Source: Salinispora fenicalii
Lineage (GTDB): Bacteria; Actinomycetota; Actinomycetes; Mycobacteriales; Micromonosporaceae
Direction of reading: 5' to 3'
Assembly: GCF_000514815.1 (NCBI RefSeq)
Contig: NZ_AZWQ01000035.1
Location: 157-43,434, forward strand
Length of the DNA stretch: 43,278 bases
Part shown: positions 23,165-31,550 of the stretch, one piece after another
How positions within the stretch are numbered: the first letter of the stretch is position 1
How the letters are laid out: every line of letters starts with the position of its first letter
Notes under the pieces: generated by a model
Told to the model about the DNA's origin: nothing
Seen by the model: only the letters and a program-made list of their open reading frames with translations
The model's database searches: none
Position numbers and translations under genes: made by a program

Positions 23165-24187
23165 CTAGTTCTGGGCCAGCAGGTCGCCCACGTAGCGCGC
23201 CACGGCCCGAACCGTGGCGATGGTGCTGGGATAGTCCATCCGAGTCGGCCCGACCACTCCGAGACCACCCAGGATGGTCACCCCTGGTCCGTAACCGGTG
23301 CTCACCACGGAGGTGGCGCGGAGATTGTCGATTTCGTTCTCGTCGCCGATCCGGACGCGCATCGCACTCGGCTCGACCTCCCCGATGAGTTTGAGGAGGA
23401 CCACCTCCTCCTCCAGCGCCTCCAGGATGGGCCGCAACGACCCCTGGAAATCGAGCAGGCCACCGCGGGTGAGATTGGCGGTGCCAGCGAGGGCGATGCG
23501 CTCCTCGTGCCGCTCGACCAGCGTCTCCAGCAGGACGGTGGAGAGGGTGATCATGGCCGGTCGCAGTTCCCCGCTCACCTCGTCAACCAACGCCTGCACG
23601 AGCGGCGGGGTGTCGGCGAGCCGGGTACCGACCAGCTTCTCGTTGACCAGCTGACGCAGATCGATCACGTCGTCAGGAGGTATCGGCCCAGGTAGCTCGA
23701 CGAGCCGCTGCTCGACCCGGCCGGTATCGACGATCATGACAAGCATCAGCCGGGTGGTGGAAATGGGCACCAGCTCCAGGTGCCGAACCGAAGACCGGGC
23801 CAGCGACGGGTACTGCACGACGGCGACCTGCCGGGTCAGTTGGGCCAGCAGCCGGACCGTGCGGTGCACCACATCGTCGAGGTCGACCGCGCCGACCAGG
23901 AAGCGCTCGATCGCCCGGCGCTCGGCCGGGGTAAGCGGCTTCACCCGGGACAGCCGGTCCACGAAGAGCCGATAGCCACGGTCGGTGGGCACCCGGCCTG
24001 CGCTGGTGTGCGGCTGCCGAATGTAGCCCTCTTCCTCCAGCACCGCCATGTCGTTGCGGACGGTCGCTGGGGAGACCCCGAGTTGGTGGCGCTCGACCAG
24101 CATCTTGCTGCCGACGGGCTCCTGCGTGGCGACGTAGTCCTCGACGATCGCGCGCAGCACCGCGAGTTTGCGGTCGTCGAGACTCAT
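23165..24187 (-). CDS. hrcA: Heat-inducible transcription repressor HrcA
   Basis: Repressor of class I heat-shock genes that binds CIRCE. The 340-residue protein has an N-terminal winged helix (LRAIVEDYVATQEPVGSKML, then LGVSPATVRNDMAVLEEEGYIRQPHTSAGRVPT) and a GAF-like dimer core. The C-terminus contains VSTGYGPGVTILGGLGVVGPTRMDYP. ATG 24187 follows GGAGGAGGGGGG. It shares an operon with dnaJ2 and has its own CIRCE, so it is autoregulated. Confidence 0.96.
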   Translation of the reverse strand: MSLDDRKLAVLRAIVEDYVATQEPVGSKMLVERHQLGVSPATVRNDMAVLEEEGYIRQPHTSAGRVPTDRGYRLFVDRLSRVKPLTPAERRAIERFLVGAVDLDDVVHRTVRLLAQLTRQVAVVQYPSLARSSVRHLELVPISTTRLMLVMIVDTGRVEQRLVELPGPIPPDDVIDLRQLVNEKLVGTRLADTPPLVQALVDEVSGELRPAMITLSTVLLETLVERHEERIALAGTANLTRGGLLDFQGSLRPILEALEEEVVLLKLIGEVEPSAMRVRIGDENEIDNLRATSVVSTGYGPGVTILGGLGVVGPTRMDYPSTIATVRAVARYVGDLLAQN

Positions 24188-24231
24188 CCTTCCCCCCTCC
24201 TCCTACAGCGCGTCGGCCATCGAGGCGCTTC

Positions 24232-24258
24232 CTGGCACTCGACTCTAGCGAGTGCCAG
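24232..24258 (-). promoter_or_regulatory. CIRCE operator of hrcA-dnaJ2 with embedded -10
   Basis: A perfect 9-9-9 inverted repeat, CTGGCACTC-N9-GAGTGCCAG, matches the CIRCE layout TTAGCACTC-N9-GAGTGCTAA. The spacer contains TAGAGT on the minus strand (24242-24247), a -10 hexamer, so HrcA would cover the core promoter. It lies 44 bp before the hrcA ATG. Confidence 0.95.
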
Positions 24259-24411
24259 TCTACGTCGGCACGCCCGCCGACGCGATGATCAACAAAGATC
24301 GAGTACCGTCACCGGATGACGACGCCGGACCTGCTGCCTGAGAGTGCCGACATAGAGTGATCATCCGGACAACCAGGGCGGTGGCGTACTGGGCCCGTTG
24401 TCCGCGGCGCC

Positions 24412-24417
24412 TACGGT
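24412..24417 (+). promoter_or_regulatory. -10 element of the DUF4870 gene, leaderless
   Basis: TACGGT is exactly 6 nt before ATG 24424, consistent with a leaderless transcript. Confidence 0.5.
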
Positions 24418-24423
24418 GACCCC

Positions 24424-24984
24424 ATGACGGAACCACCTCGCCCTCCCGCCAGCGGAGAGCCTGGGCCACCCGGCCCGGGCCCCGACGACCCCACCACCCC
24501 GCTATCCGGAACACCCGGCTCGGGCGGCTATCCGCCACCGGGCAGCTACCCACCCCCCGGCGGCATGCCCCCGCCCGGCGGCTACCCACCCGGCGCTGGC
24601 GGCTACCCGCCCGGCGGTGGGTACGGCCCGCCGGGCAGTTACGGAAACAGCGAGGACCGGATGTGGGTCCTCGTCGCGCACGTCGGCGGCGCGATCGGCG
24701 CACTGATCAGCTTTGGTCTGCTCGGGTTCGTCGCCCCGCTGGTCGCCTACCTGGCCCGCGGCAACCAGTCACCGACCGTCCGCGCGCACGCCCAAGCGGC
24801 GCTCAACTTCCAGATCACCTGGTCCTTGGTCGCCTTCGTCCTGCTCTTCGTGGGCGTGTGCATGCTGTTCCTGCCGAACATCGCCGTCGTGGTGATCCAG
24901 ATCGTGTTCGGCATCATCGCCGCCCTGCGGGCGAATGAAGGCCAGCAGTACCGCTACCCGATGTCGGCCAGCCTCATCAAGTGA
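24424..24984 (+). CDS. DUF4870 membrane protein with Pro/Gly-rich tail
   Basis: A 186-residue protein. The first ~75 residues are a Pro/Gly/Tyr-rich tail with PPGGYPPGAGGYPPGGG-like repeats. The DUF4870 (Tic20-like) domain follows, with NSEDRMWVLVAHVGGAIGALIS, GFVAPLVAYLARGNQSPTVRAHAQAALNFQITW and IVFGIIAALRANEGQQYRYPMS. Three or four helices are visible. The family is widespread and uncharacterised. The HAQAALNFQ segment after the second helix is the most conserved part. It diverges from hrcA. Confidence 0.88.
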   Translation: MTEPPRPPASGEPGPPGPGPDDPTTPLSGTPGSGGYPPPGSYPPPGGMPPPGGYPPGAGGYPPGGGYGPPGSYGNSEDRMWVLVAHVGGAIGALISFGLLGFVAPLVAYLARGNQSPTVRAHAQAALNFQITWSLVAFVLLFVGVCMLFLPNIAVVVIQIVFGIIAALRANEGQQYRYPMSASLIK

Positions 24985-24989
24985 AGCCC

Positions 24990-25034
24990 GTCTGGCCGGA
25001 TCCCGACTGGCCGGATCCCGACTGACCGGGTTCT
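24990..25034. repeat. 15-bp tandem repeat, three copies, the third degenerate
   Basis: Units at 24990-25004 and 25005-25019 (core CTGGCCGGATCCC) differ at one base near the 5' end. A diverged third occupies 25020-25034. It starts 5 bp after the DUF4870 stop. The rest of the 200-bp gap up to hemW (25035-25184) shows no ORF, only GC-rich short inverted repeats that could end both convergent genes. Confidence 0.85.
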
Positions 25035-25184
25035 GGCCGGTCGGTTCCGCTGCTGCCAGGTGCCACCGCCGTCGTGGTCCACGCCGGCACCGACCAATCC
25101 GTCCGACCTGCCCGCCCTGACTGGAGGAACCGAAAAATACAGGTGGTTCGGGGCCACTGGCCGGCGCAGACCGGAAGTCGCCGA

Positions 25185-26408
25185 TCAGCCGAGCAGGTCC
25201 CGCACCACCGCGTCCGCGAGCAGCCGACCGCGCAGGGTCAACACCGCCCGACCGTCGCCGTACGCCGCCGCGGCCAGCAGACCGGCTGCCCGCGCCCGAT
25301 CGGCGCCGGCGCGACCGGCAGGGTCCAACACCTCCAGCGGCAGGCCCGCGGCGAGCCGGAGCCGCAGCATGACGTCCTCCAGGTACGCCTCGTCGGCGGT
25401 CAACACCTCCCGGGCCAAGCCCGGCGATGCCCCCACCGCGAGCCGTTGCGCGTACGCCGTCGGGTGTTTGACATTCCACCAGCGCACCCCGCCGACGTGG
25501 CTGTGTGCCCCCGGGCCGAGGCCCCACCAGTCGCCGCCAGTCCAGTACAAGAGATTGTGCCGGCACCGGGCATCCAGCGTCCGCGCCCAGTTGGAGACCT
25601 CGTACCAGGAGAACCCGGCCGCGTCGAGCGCCGCCTCCGCCGCCAGGTAACGGTCCGCGGCGACATCGTCGGAGGGCTGCGCCAACTCGCCCCGCCGCAC
25701 CTGCGCCGCGAGCCGGGTCCCCTCCTCCACGATCAGGGAGTACGCGCTGACGTGGTCCACCCCCGCGGCGACCGCCTCATCGAGCGAGGCGGCGAAGTCG
25801 GCCGCGCTCTCCCCCGGCGTCCCGTAGATCAGATCCAGGTTGACGTGTTCGAACCCGACCTCCCGGGCCTCCTGGGCGGCGGCGGCGGCCCGGCCGGCGC
25901 TGTGCCGCCGGTCCAGGATCGCGAGCACTCCGGGCGACGCGGACTGCATGCCGAGGGAAATCCTCGTGTAGCCGGCGGCCCGCAGCGCGGCGAGGGATCG
26001 CGGGGTGACCGACTCCGGGTTGGCCTCCGTGGTGACCTCCGCGTCGGCGGCCAGGCCCCAGGTGCGATCGATGGCCTCGAGGATTCGCGCGAGGTCCGCG
26101 GCGGGCAGCAGGGTGGGGGTGCCACCGCCGACGAAGACCGTGTCGACCCGGGGCGGGCGGTGGTCGCGCAGCACCCGGGCCGCCAACGCGAGTTCGGCGA
26201 GTACGGTCTCGGCGTACTCCTCCCGGCTGGCGCCACCCCCCAACTCGGCCGCCGTGTAGGTGTTGAAATCGCAGTACCCGCACCGGCTGGCGCAGAAGGG
26301 GACGTGTACGTACACGCCAAATCCTCGCGTTCCCACCGAGGTCAGGGCGGTTGTGGGCAGCGATCCATCCACGGGGATGGTCTCGCCTGCTGGTAGGAGA
26401 CCGGGCAT
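25185..26408 (-). CDS. hemW: Heme chaperone HemW (radical SAM)
   Basis: A 407-residue radical SAM protein related to coproporphyrinogen III oxidase HemN but likely a heme-transfer chaperone. The cluster motif is HVPFCASRCGYCDF, with Cys39, Cys43 and Cys46. A GGGTP motif (VFVGGGTPTLLP) and ISLGMQSASPGVL follow, and the HemW-type C-terminal part begins after YEVSNWAR and contains NLLYWTGGDWWGLGPGAHS. ATG 26408 gives about 30 residues before the barrel; an alternative GTG lies two codons upstream. It is divergent from the crotonase gene by 19 bp. As I recall, its order relative to hrcA and lepA matches mycobacteria. Confidence 0.92.
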   Translation of the reverse strand: MPGLLPAGETIPVDGSLPTTALTSVGTRGFGVYVHVPFCASRCGYCDFNTYTAAELGGGASREEYAETVLAELALAARVLRDHRPPRVDTVFVGGGTPTLLPAADLARILEAIDRTWGLAADAEVTTEANPESVTPRSLAALRAAGYTRISLGMQSASPGVLAILDRRHSAGRAAAAAQEAREVGFEHVNLDLIYGTPGESAADFAASLDEAVAAGVDHVSAYSLIVEEGTRLAAQVRRGELAQPSDDVAADRYLAAEAALDAAGFSWYEVSNWARTLDARCRHNLLYWTGGDWWGLGPGAHSHVGGVRWWNVKHPTAYAQRLAVGASPGLAREVLTADEAYLEDVMLRLRLAAGLPLEVLDPAGRAGADRARAAGLLAAAAYGDGRAVLTLRGRLLADAVVRDLLG

Positions 26409-26426
26409 GGCCACTAGTGTGCCCGG
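26401..26426. promoter_or_regulatory. Compact divergent start region of hemW and the crotonase gene
   Basis: Only 19 bp separate the two ATGs. The region has a palindrome CACTAGTG (26412-26419) and a flanking repeat CCGGGCA/TGCCCGG (26401-26407, 26420-26426). TAGTGT (26415-26420) is 7 nt before the crotonase ATG, so that transcript is probably leaderless. No clear hemW -10 was found. Confidence 0.5.
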
Positions 26427-26427
26427 C

Positions 26428-27210
26428 ATGACCTCTCCCGACGCGCTGGTGCGAACTGTCACGGCCGGCGGGGTGACCACCCTCACCCTGGACAGCCCAC
26501 ACAACCGCAACGCGCTCTCCACGCCGCTGATGACCCAGCTGCTCGACGAACTCGCCGCGGCGGTCGCCGACGACACCGTACGTGCGGTTGTGCTGGACCA
26601 CGCCGGACCGGTCTTCTGCTCCGGCGCCGACCTGAAGGAGACCGCCGCCGCGTACGCCAGCGGGACGGTGCCGGCCGGGATGCTGGGTGACGTGCTCGCG
26701 GCCGTCTGGGAGTGCCCGAAACCGGTGGTGGCGCGGGTGGCGGGGCCGGCGCGGGCGGGCGGACTGGGCCTGATCGCCGCGGCCGACCTGGCGGTCTGCG
26801 CCCAGGAGGCGACGTTTGCTTTCACCGAGGTGCGGATCGGGGTCATCCCGGCGGTGATCTCGGCGACGGTGCTGCCCCGGCTGCGGCCCCGCGCCGCAGC
26901 CGAGCTGTACCTGACCGGGGACACCTTCGACGGGCAGCGGGCCGCCGACATCGGTCTGGTCACCGCGGCGGTGCCGCTGGCAGAGCTGGACGCCGTCGTG
27001 ACCCGCTACTGCGACTCGCTGGTCCGGGGCGCGCCCGGGGCGCTGGCCGGGGCCAAACAGCTGCTCCGCCGCCCCACCACCGCCGAGCTGCGGGGCGAAC
27101 TTGCCGACCTGGCCACGCTCTCCACCGACTACTTCCTCTCCGCGGAGGGCCGGGAGGGCGTGACCGCATTCCGGGAGAAGCGGCCGGCGAGCTGGGTACC
27201 GGGCGAGTAG
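26428..27210 (+). CDS. Enoyl-CoA hydratase/isomerase family protein
   Basis: A 260-residue crotonase-fold protein. The oxyanion-hole motif AGPVFCSGADLKETAA is intact, followed by CPKPVVARVAGPARAGGLGLIAAADLAV and FAFTEVRIGVIPAVIS. The Glu in TEVRIGVIP is at one of the two usual catalytic positions. It could hydrate or isomerise an enoyl-CoA in fatty acid, leucine or terpenoid breakdown; the substrate is not readable. There is no neighbouring acyl-CoA gene. It is divergent from hemW. Confidence 0.9.
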   Translation: MTSPDALVRTVTAGGVTTLTLDSPHNRNALSTPLMTQLLDELAAAVADDTVRAVVLDHAGPVFCSGADLKETAAAYASGTVPAGMLGDVLAAVWECPKPVVARVAGPARAGGLGLIAAADLAVCAQEATFAFTEVRIGVIPAVISATVLPRLRPRAAAELYLTGDTFDGQRAADIGLVTAAVPLAELDAVVTRYCDSLVRGAPGALAGAKQLLRRPTTAELRGELADLATLSTDYFLSAEGREGVTAFREKRPASWVPGE

Positions 27211-27378
27211 CCCGGGTTTCTGGCCAGCTCGGCACGGGAAGTCGCTGACGCCCACCGCCGGCTCAACCCACCGGCAACCGAACCGACCGAGCGCCCGGGC
27301 AGCCGCCCCGGGCTGGTCGGCGGCTCACCGGGCACACGGGGCTTACGCTTGTCGGACTCGTTGAAACAGGGGGTGCAG

Positions 27379-28233
27379 GTGCGGACTCGGGCAGTCGTAG
27401 CGACTGGCGTCGTTCTCGTGCTCGTCGCCATGGTCGGGCTCTTCGTCGCCTTCCGGCACTTCGCGGACGGGCTTCGGCTCCCGTTCGCCGGACGGAGCTG
27501 CACGGTGCAGGCAGACGGCCAGGTGGAGCTGGATGCCGGTCAGATGGCCAACGCGGCGACGATCGCGGCCATCGGGGCGCAGCGTGGGATGCCGGAACGG
27601 GCGGTCGTGGTGGCGCTGGCGACCGCGTACCAGGAGTCGGGGCTGCGTAACCTGGCCGGCGGCGACCGGGACTCGGTGGGCCTGTTCCAGCAACGGCCCA
27701 GTCAGGGCTGGGGCTCACCGGCCCAGATCCGGGACCCGCGGTACGCGACGAACACCTTCTACGCCGCGCTGGCGAAGGTGCGCGACTGGGAAGAGATGCG
27801 GGTCACCGATGCCGCCCAGACGGTGCAACGCTCGGCTTTCCCGGAGGCGTACCAGAAGTGGGCCGACGAGTCGGAGGTGCTGAGCCGGGCCCTGCTCGGT
27901 CAGGCCAGCGGAGCGGTGGCCTGCGCCGTCAGCGACGATCCGCAGCACCGCGGGGCCACGGCGACCGCGGCGCTGACCCAGGGACTCACCCTGGACTGGG
28001 GGCTCGCCCCCGAAGCCGCGGCGACCGGCCCGACCCGACTGACCGTGACGGTGGACGACGAGCAGGGCGGCTGGCGGTACGCGCACTGGCTGGTGTCACA
28101 CGCCCAGGAGAACGGGGTCCAACTAGTCCACTTCCAAGGACTACAGTGGACGGCAGCGGAGGGCGTCTGGGCCCCGGTAGCCGGCAAGCCAAGCCCCACC
28201 CGAGTGATCGCCGAAGTCCTCGACGTGCCCTGA
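27379..28233 (+). CDS. Membrane-anchored lysozyme/transglycosylase-like protein
   Basis: A 284-residue protein from GTG 27379, chosen because AGGGGG ends 5 nt before it; TTG 27349 and GTG 27373 are alternatives. A TACGCT -10 (27344-27349) would start transcription downstream of 27349. One N-terminal helix (AVVATGVVLVLVAMVGLFVA) anchors it. The domain ATAYQESGLRNLAGG...DSVGLFQQRPSQGWGS resembles the lysozyme-like fold, with Glu86 in the position of a transglycosylase catalytic Glu. It is sometimes labelled heavy-metal transporter in databases, probably wrongly. A ~95-residue C-terminal extension is unknown. It has a truncated paralogue at the right edge (42989-43278). The role in wall remodelling is inferred. 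Confidence 0.78.
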   Translation: MRTRAVVATGVVLVLVAMVGLFVAFRHFADGLRLPFAGRSCTVQADGQVELDAGQMANAATIAAIGAQRGMPERAVVVALATAYQESGLRNLAGGDRDSVGLFQQRPSQGWGSPAQIRDPRYATNTFYAALAKVRDWEEMRVTDAAQTVQRSAFPEAYQKWADESEVLSRALLGQASGAVACAVSDDPQHRGATATAALTQGLTLDWGLAPEAAATGPTRLTVTVDDEQGGWRYAHWLVSHAQENGVQLVHFQGLQWTAAEGVWAPVAGKPSPTRVIAEVLDVP

Positions 28234-28299
28234 GGTCAACCGGAGACGGAGTCAGCGCAGCCGATCTCGCTCAGGAAACCAGAGCGGCACAGCCGGGTG

Positions 28300-29130
28300 T
28301 CAGCCCTTGACCGCACCGGCCACCAGGCCAGTGACCATCCGGCGCTGCACCAGCAGGAAGAAGAGAAGCACCGGCAAGGTGAAGAGCGTGGAGGCGGCCA
28401 TCACCGACCCCCAGGCGGTGTCGTCCCGGCCAAAGAAGAACGTCATCGCCACCGGCAGCGTGTACCGACTCTGGTCGTTGATGAACGTCAACGCAAAGAT
28501 CAACTCATTCCAGGCGGTAATGAAGGAGAAGATGCTGGTGGCCACCAGGCCGGGGGCGACCAGCGGGAAGAGGATCCGCCGAAAGGTCTGCGCCCGGCTG
28601 GCCCCGTCGAGGGCGGCGGCCTCCTCCAACTCCTTCGGCACCGCCGCGACGAAGCCGCGCAACATCCAGATCGCGAACGGCAGCGAAAACGCGAGGTACG
28701 TGAGAATCAGGCTGGGCAGCGTGTTGTAAAGCCCAAGCCGTTGGATCATCAGAAACAGCGGAATGACCAGTGCCTCCAGCGGGACCATCTGCACCACCAG
28801 CAGCATGATCAGGAAACTGGTACGCAGCGTGAAGTGGAACCGAGCGACCGCAGTCGCGGCCAACAACGCCACCAACCCGCTGAGAACCACAGTCACCCCC
28901 GTGACCAAGAGACTGTTGAGCAGGAAATCGGCGAAGCTCACGCCGGGAATCAGGTTCCCGGTGAGAAGTTCCCGATAGTGCTCCAGGGTCGGCTCCGCGG
29001 GAACCGGCCGGGGGGTACTGGCGAAGATCTCCGAACTCGGCTTCAGCGAGGTGACGACCATCCAATAGACGGGAAAAGCGGCGAAGAGCGCCACCAGCAG
29101 GGCAGCGCCGTTGCGAACGAGCCGCTTCAC
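28300..29130 (-). CDS. Sugar ABC transporter permease, MalG type
   Basis: A 276-residue membrane permease of a CUT1-type carbohydrate importer. Six helices are seen, starting NGAALLVALFAAFPVYWMVV. The ATPase-coupling EAA loop is EEAAALDGASRAQTFRRILFPLV. GTG 29130 overlaps the stop of the other permease as GTGA. It is last in a three-gene operon. The periplasmic loop after helix 1 (KPSSEIFASTPRPVPAEPT) is the usual MalG region. The 3' end is 66 bp from the convergent lysozyme-like gene, with no clear hairpin found. Confidence 0.93.
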   Translation of the reverse strand: MKRLVRNGAALLVALFAAFPVYWMVVTSLKPSSEIFASTPRPVPAEPTLEHYRELLTGNLIPGVSFADFLLNSLLVTGVTVVLSGLVALLAATAVARFHFTLRTSFLIMLLVVQMVPLEALVIPLFLMIQRLGLYNTLPSLILTYLAFSLPFAIWMLRGFVAAVPKELEEAAALDGASRAQTFRRILFPLVAPGLVATSIFSFITAWNELIFALTFINDQSRYTLPVAMTFFFGRDDTAWGSVMAASTLFTLPVLLFFLLVQRRMVTGLVAGAVKG

Positions 29131-30113
29131 ACGTACTCCTCCTGGTTGAGCACCATCCGGACGTACAACCCGGTGACCAGCAGCAGGATCAGGGTGAGAG
29201 TCACCGCGATCGCCGCACCGATCCCGTACTTGGGCGGCGGCGAGAACGCCTCCGCGTACGAGTAGATCGCCAGCATGAACGTGGGTCGATCCTGGGTGCC
29301 ACCGGCGAGCACGAACTGTTGGGTGAAGACCTTGAAGTCCCAGATCGTGGAGAGCACGACCAGGATCCCGAAGACCGGCCGTAGCAACGGAAAGGTGATC
29401 TTCCAGAAGACCTTCCACGGTCCGGCCCCGTCAACCCGCGCCGCATCGTGCAGTTCGCTTGGCACACTCTTGAGCCCAGCCAGCACGCAGACCGCGACGA
29501 ACGGGAACGACTGCCAGACCACCACCAGGGTGAGGATCGCGAAGAAGAGCAGCGGAGAGTTGAACCAGCCGTAGCCGGTCCAGTCGCTGCGCCCGAAGAT
29601 GGCCTGGGACAGCCCGTCCGGCAGCACGTTGAACAGCCAGGTGACCAGCCCGCTGGTGTCGTCAAAGATCCACTTCCAGACGATGGTGCCGGTGAGCGTC
29701 GGAGTTGCCCACGCCAACAGCACGCAGCTCGCCACAACGGCCGCCATCCGCTTACCGAGCCGATTCAACAGCAGGCCCACCAGGGTGCCGAGAATCATCG
29801 TCAGCACCACGTTCGCGGTAGCGAAGAGCACCGTGTTACGCAGCACCGTGCGGAAGAACGGATCGGCGAGGACCTGAGCGTAATTGTCGAGGCCCACCCA
29901 CGGCCACTCGCGGTCTCCACGGAGCTGGCGCACGTTGTCCAGCCGGAAGAATGACATCGCCACCACCTGGCCAAGTGGCCAGAGCAGCAGCACCCCGATG
30001 ATCGTCAAGCCGGGCAGGAGCAGCAGATACGGGAGGCGGTCCGGCCGACGCCGCCGCTGCGCGGGGGTGCCCCGCGCAGCGGTCGCCTCCGGTGCCTCGG
30101 TCAGCTCGGTCAC
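29127..30113 (-). CDS. Sugar ABC transporter permease, MalF type
   Basis: A 328-residue partner permease with helices starting LPYLLLLPGLTIIGVLLLWPLG. The EAA-type loop is LHDAARVDGAGPWKVFWKITFPLL. After helix 1 it has the periplasmic stretch FFRLDNVRQLRGDREWPWVG, then LDNYAQVLADPFFRTVL. GTG 30113 overlaps the stop of the binding-protein gene (GTGA). The cytoplasmic N-terminus is basic and Pro/Ala-rich. It forms the transmembrane pore with the MalG-type permease. Confidence 0.93.
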   Translation of the reverse strand: MTELTEAPEATAARGTPAQRRRRPDRLPYLLLLPGLTIIGVLLLWPLGQVVAMSFFRLDNVRQLRGDREWPWVGLDNYAQVLADPFFRTVLRNTVLFATANVVLTMILGTLVGLLLNRLGKRMAAVVASCVLLAWATPTLTGTIVWKWIFDDTSGLVTWLFNVLPDGLSQAIFGRSDWTGYGWFNSPLLFFAILTLVVVWQSFPFVAVCVLAGLKSVPSELHDAARVDGAGPWKVFWKITFPLLRPVFGILVVLSTIWDFKVFTQQFVLAGGTQDRPTFMLAIYSYAEAFSPPPKYGIGAAIAVTLTLILLLVTGLYVRMVLNQEEYV

Positions 30114-31396
30114 CGGGCGTTGAGGATGCTTTCCATCTCCGCGGCCGCGTCGGCGGTAGCCTCCTCGACCGTCTTCTGCCCCTTGATGACCGAGCTGTTC
30201 ATCGCCTGGGTCACCGTCCTGGTCCGGCTGATCTCCACCCACTTCGGAGTCAGCGGCGTGAGTCTGGTGTTCCGCATCGCGGTGGCGAAGGAGGTCATGA
30301 TCTTGTCGTTGGTGTACCGGTCACCGCCGACCAGATCCCGGTACACCGGGAAGAAGCCGAGGCTCTCGGCGAAGGCCGCGTCGTTCTTCTTACTCAGCAG
30401 CACCGTGAGGTAGTCCCAGGCCAGGTCCTTGCGCTCGCTGTCCTCCCACAACGCGAGGTCGGAGCCGCCCGCGAAGACGGGTGCGGGCTCGCCGTCGAGG
30501 CCTGGAATGGGAAAGGTGCCCCAGACCTGTTCGATCTCGGGGTTGTCCTTCGTGATAGCGCCCTGTTGCCAGCTGCCGGCGAAGGCCATGGCGGCCTTGC
30601 CGGTGGCGAACTGGGTTCGGGCGTCGATCTCGTTCCAGCCGGCGGCGGCGGGCGGAGCCACCTTGTGCACGGTGACCAGGTCGGTCCAGAACTTGACCGC
30701 CTGCCGAGCCGCGGGCGTGCGGTAGCCGGACGTCCAGGTGTCGCCCTCCTTGGTCGCGATCTGTGCACCGGCGGCCCAGAGGAACGAGTAGAAGGGCAGC
30801 TCCGAGTTGCCCGGCAGCGCGATCCCGTAGGTGTCCGGCTTCTTCGCCTGCACGGCCTTCGCGGCAGCGACCAAGTCAGCCCAGGTCTTCGGCGGCTCCG
30901 CGACGCCGGCCTCGGCGAACCAGTCGGTGCGGTAGTAGATGCCACGCACGCCGGCGTACCACGGAATGCCGTACTGCTCCCCGTCGAGCTGGGCGTTGCG
31001 GACCAGGTCGGGAAGGATGTCCTGGCCCTCGTCCCAGGCACCGAAGCGCTCCGTAAGATTGGCCAGGGCGCCCTGCGCCGCCCAGCCCTGGGTCTCGGTG
31101 TTGCCCAACTCGGTGACGTCCGGACCCGCGCCACCGGCGAGCGCCGCCTGAAACTTCTTCGGTGCCTCGAGCCAGGGGAGGTACTGCACCACCACATCGG
31201 TCTCCGGATGCAGCTGACGGAACTCGGCCTCGACCCCATCGAGGAATGTGGTCTGCGCCTCGCTGCCCTCACCCATCATCCAGACAACCAGCTCGCTGCG
31301 GTCGGCTGCCGCGTCCGAGCCACCACAACCTGACAGCAGCAGCGCGGCCGAAGCCACCACAGCGGTGACCGGGGCCAACCGCTTCCACCTGTTCAC
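30110..31396 (-). CDS. Sugar ABC transporter substrate-binding lipoprotein
   Basis: A 428-residue extracellular binding protein. GTG 31396 has GAGGGAG about 7 nt upstream. The lipobox LLLSGC sets Cys24 as the lipidation site. The mature part has SELVVWMMGEGSEAQTTFLDGVEAEFRQLHPETDVVVQY, typical of family 1 solute-binding proteins for oligosaccharides. It lacks any hint of the exact sugar. No sugar-ABC ATPase is encoded here; Streptomyces shares one ATPase (MsiK) among several importers, and the same may apply. It is the first gene of the operon. Confidence 0.93.
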   Translation of the reverse strand: MNRWKRLAPVTAVVASAALLLSGCGGSDAAADRSELVVWMMGEGSEAQTTFLDGVEAEFRQLHPETDVVVQYLPWLEAPKKFQAALAGGAGPDVTELGNTETQGWAAQGALANLTERFGAWDEGQDILPDLVRNAQLDGEQYGIPWYAGVRGIYYRTDWFAEAGVAEPPKTWADLVAAAKAVQAKKPDTYGIALPGNSELPFYSFLWAAGAQIATKEGDTWTSGYRTPAARQAVKFWTDLVTVHKVAPPAAAGWNEIDARTQFATGKAAMAFAGSWQQGAITKDNPEIEQVWGTFPIPGLDGEPAPVFAGGSDLALWEDSERKDLAWDYLTVLLSKKNDAAFAESLGFFPVYRDLVGGDRYTNDKIMTSFATAMRNTRLTPLTPKWVEISRTRTVTQAMNSSVIKGQKTVEEATADAAAEMESILNAR

Positions 31397-31420
31397 GCCA
31401 TTTCTCCCTCGCACCGCCGA

Positions 31421-31445
31421 CGCAAAGCTTCTGCGCCGAATGGTA
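31421..31445 (-). promoter_or_regulatory. Candidate promoter and operator of the sugar ABC operon
   Basis: CGCAAAGCTTCTGCG (31421-31435) is an imperfect palindrome of the size of LacI-family sites (CGCA...TGCG half-sites). TACCAT on the minus strand (31440-31445) could be a -10, so the site would overlap +1. No good -35 is visible. The remaining bases to 31550 show no ORF. Confidence 0.35.
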
Positions 31446-31550
31446 AGGAAGATTCCGTTGCGGTAGGGGGCACCATTGCGCGGGGTTGCCGCGGACAATG
31501 GTCAGGTCCGGGGTAGTCGTGGACCGCGATCCGTCCGACCGGATGCCGGA

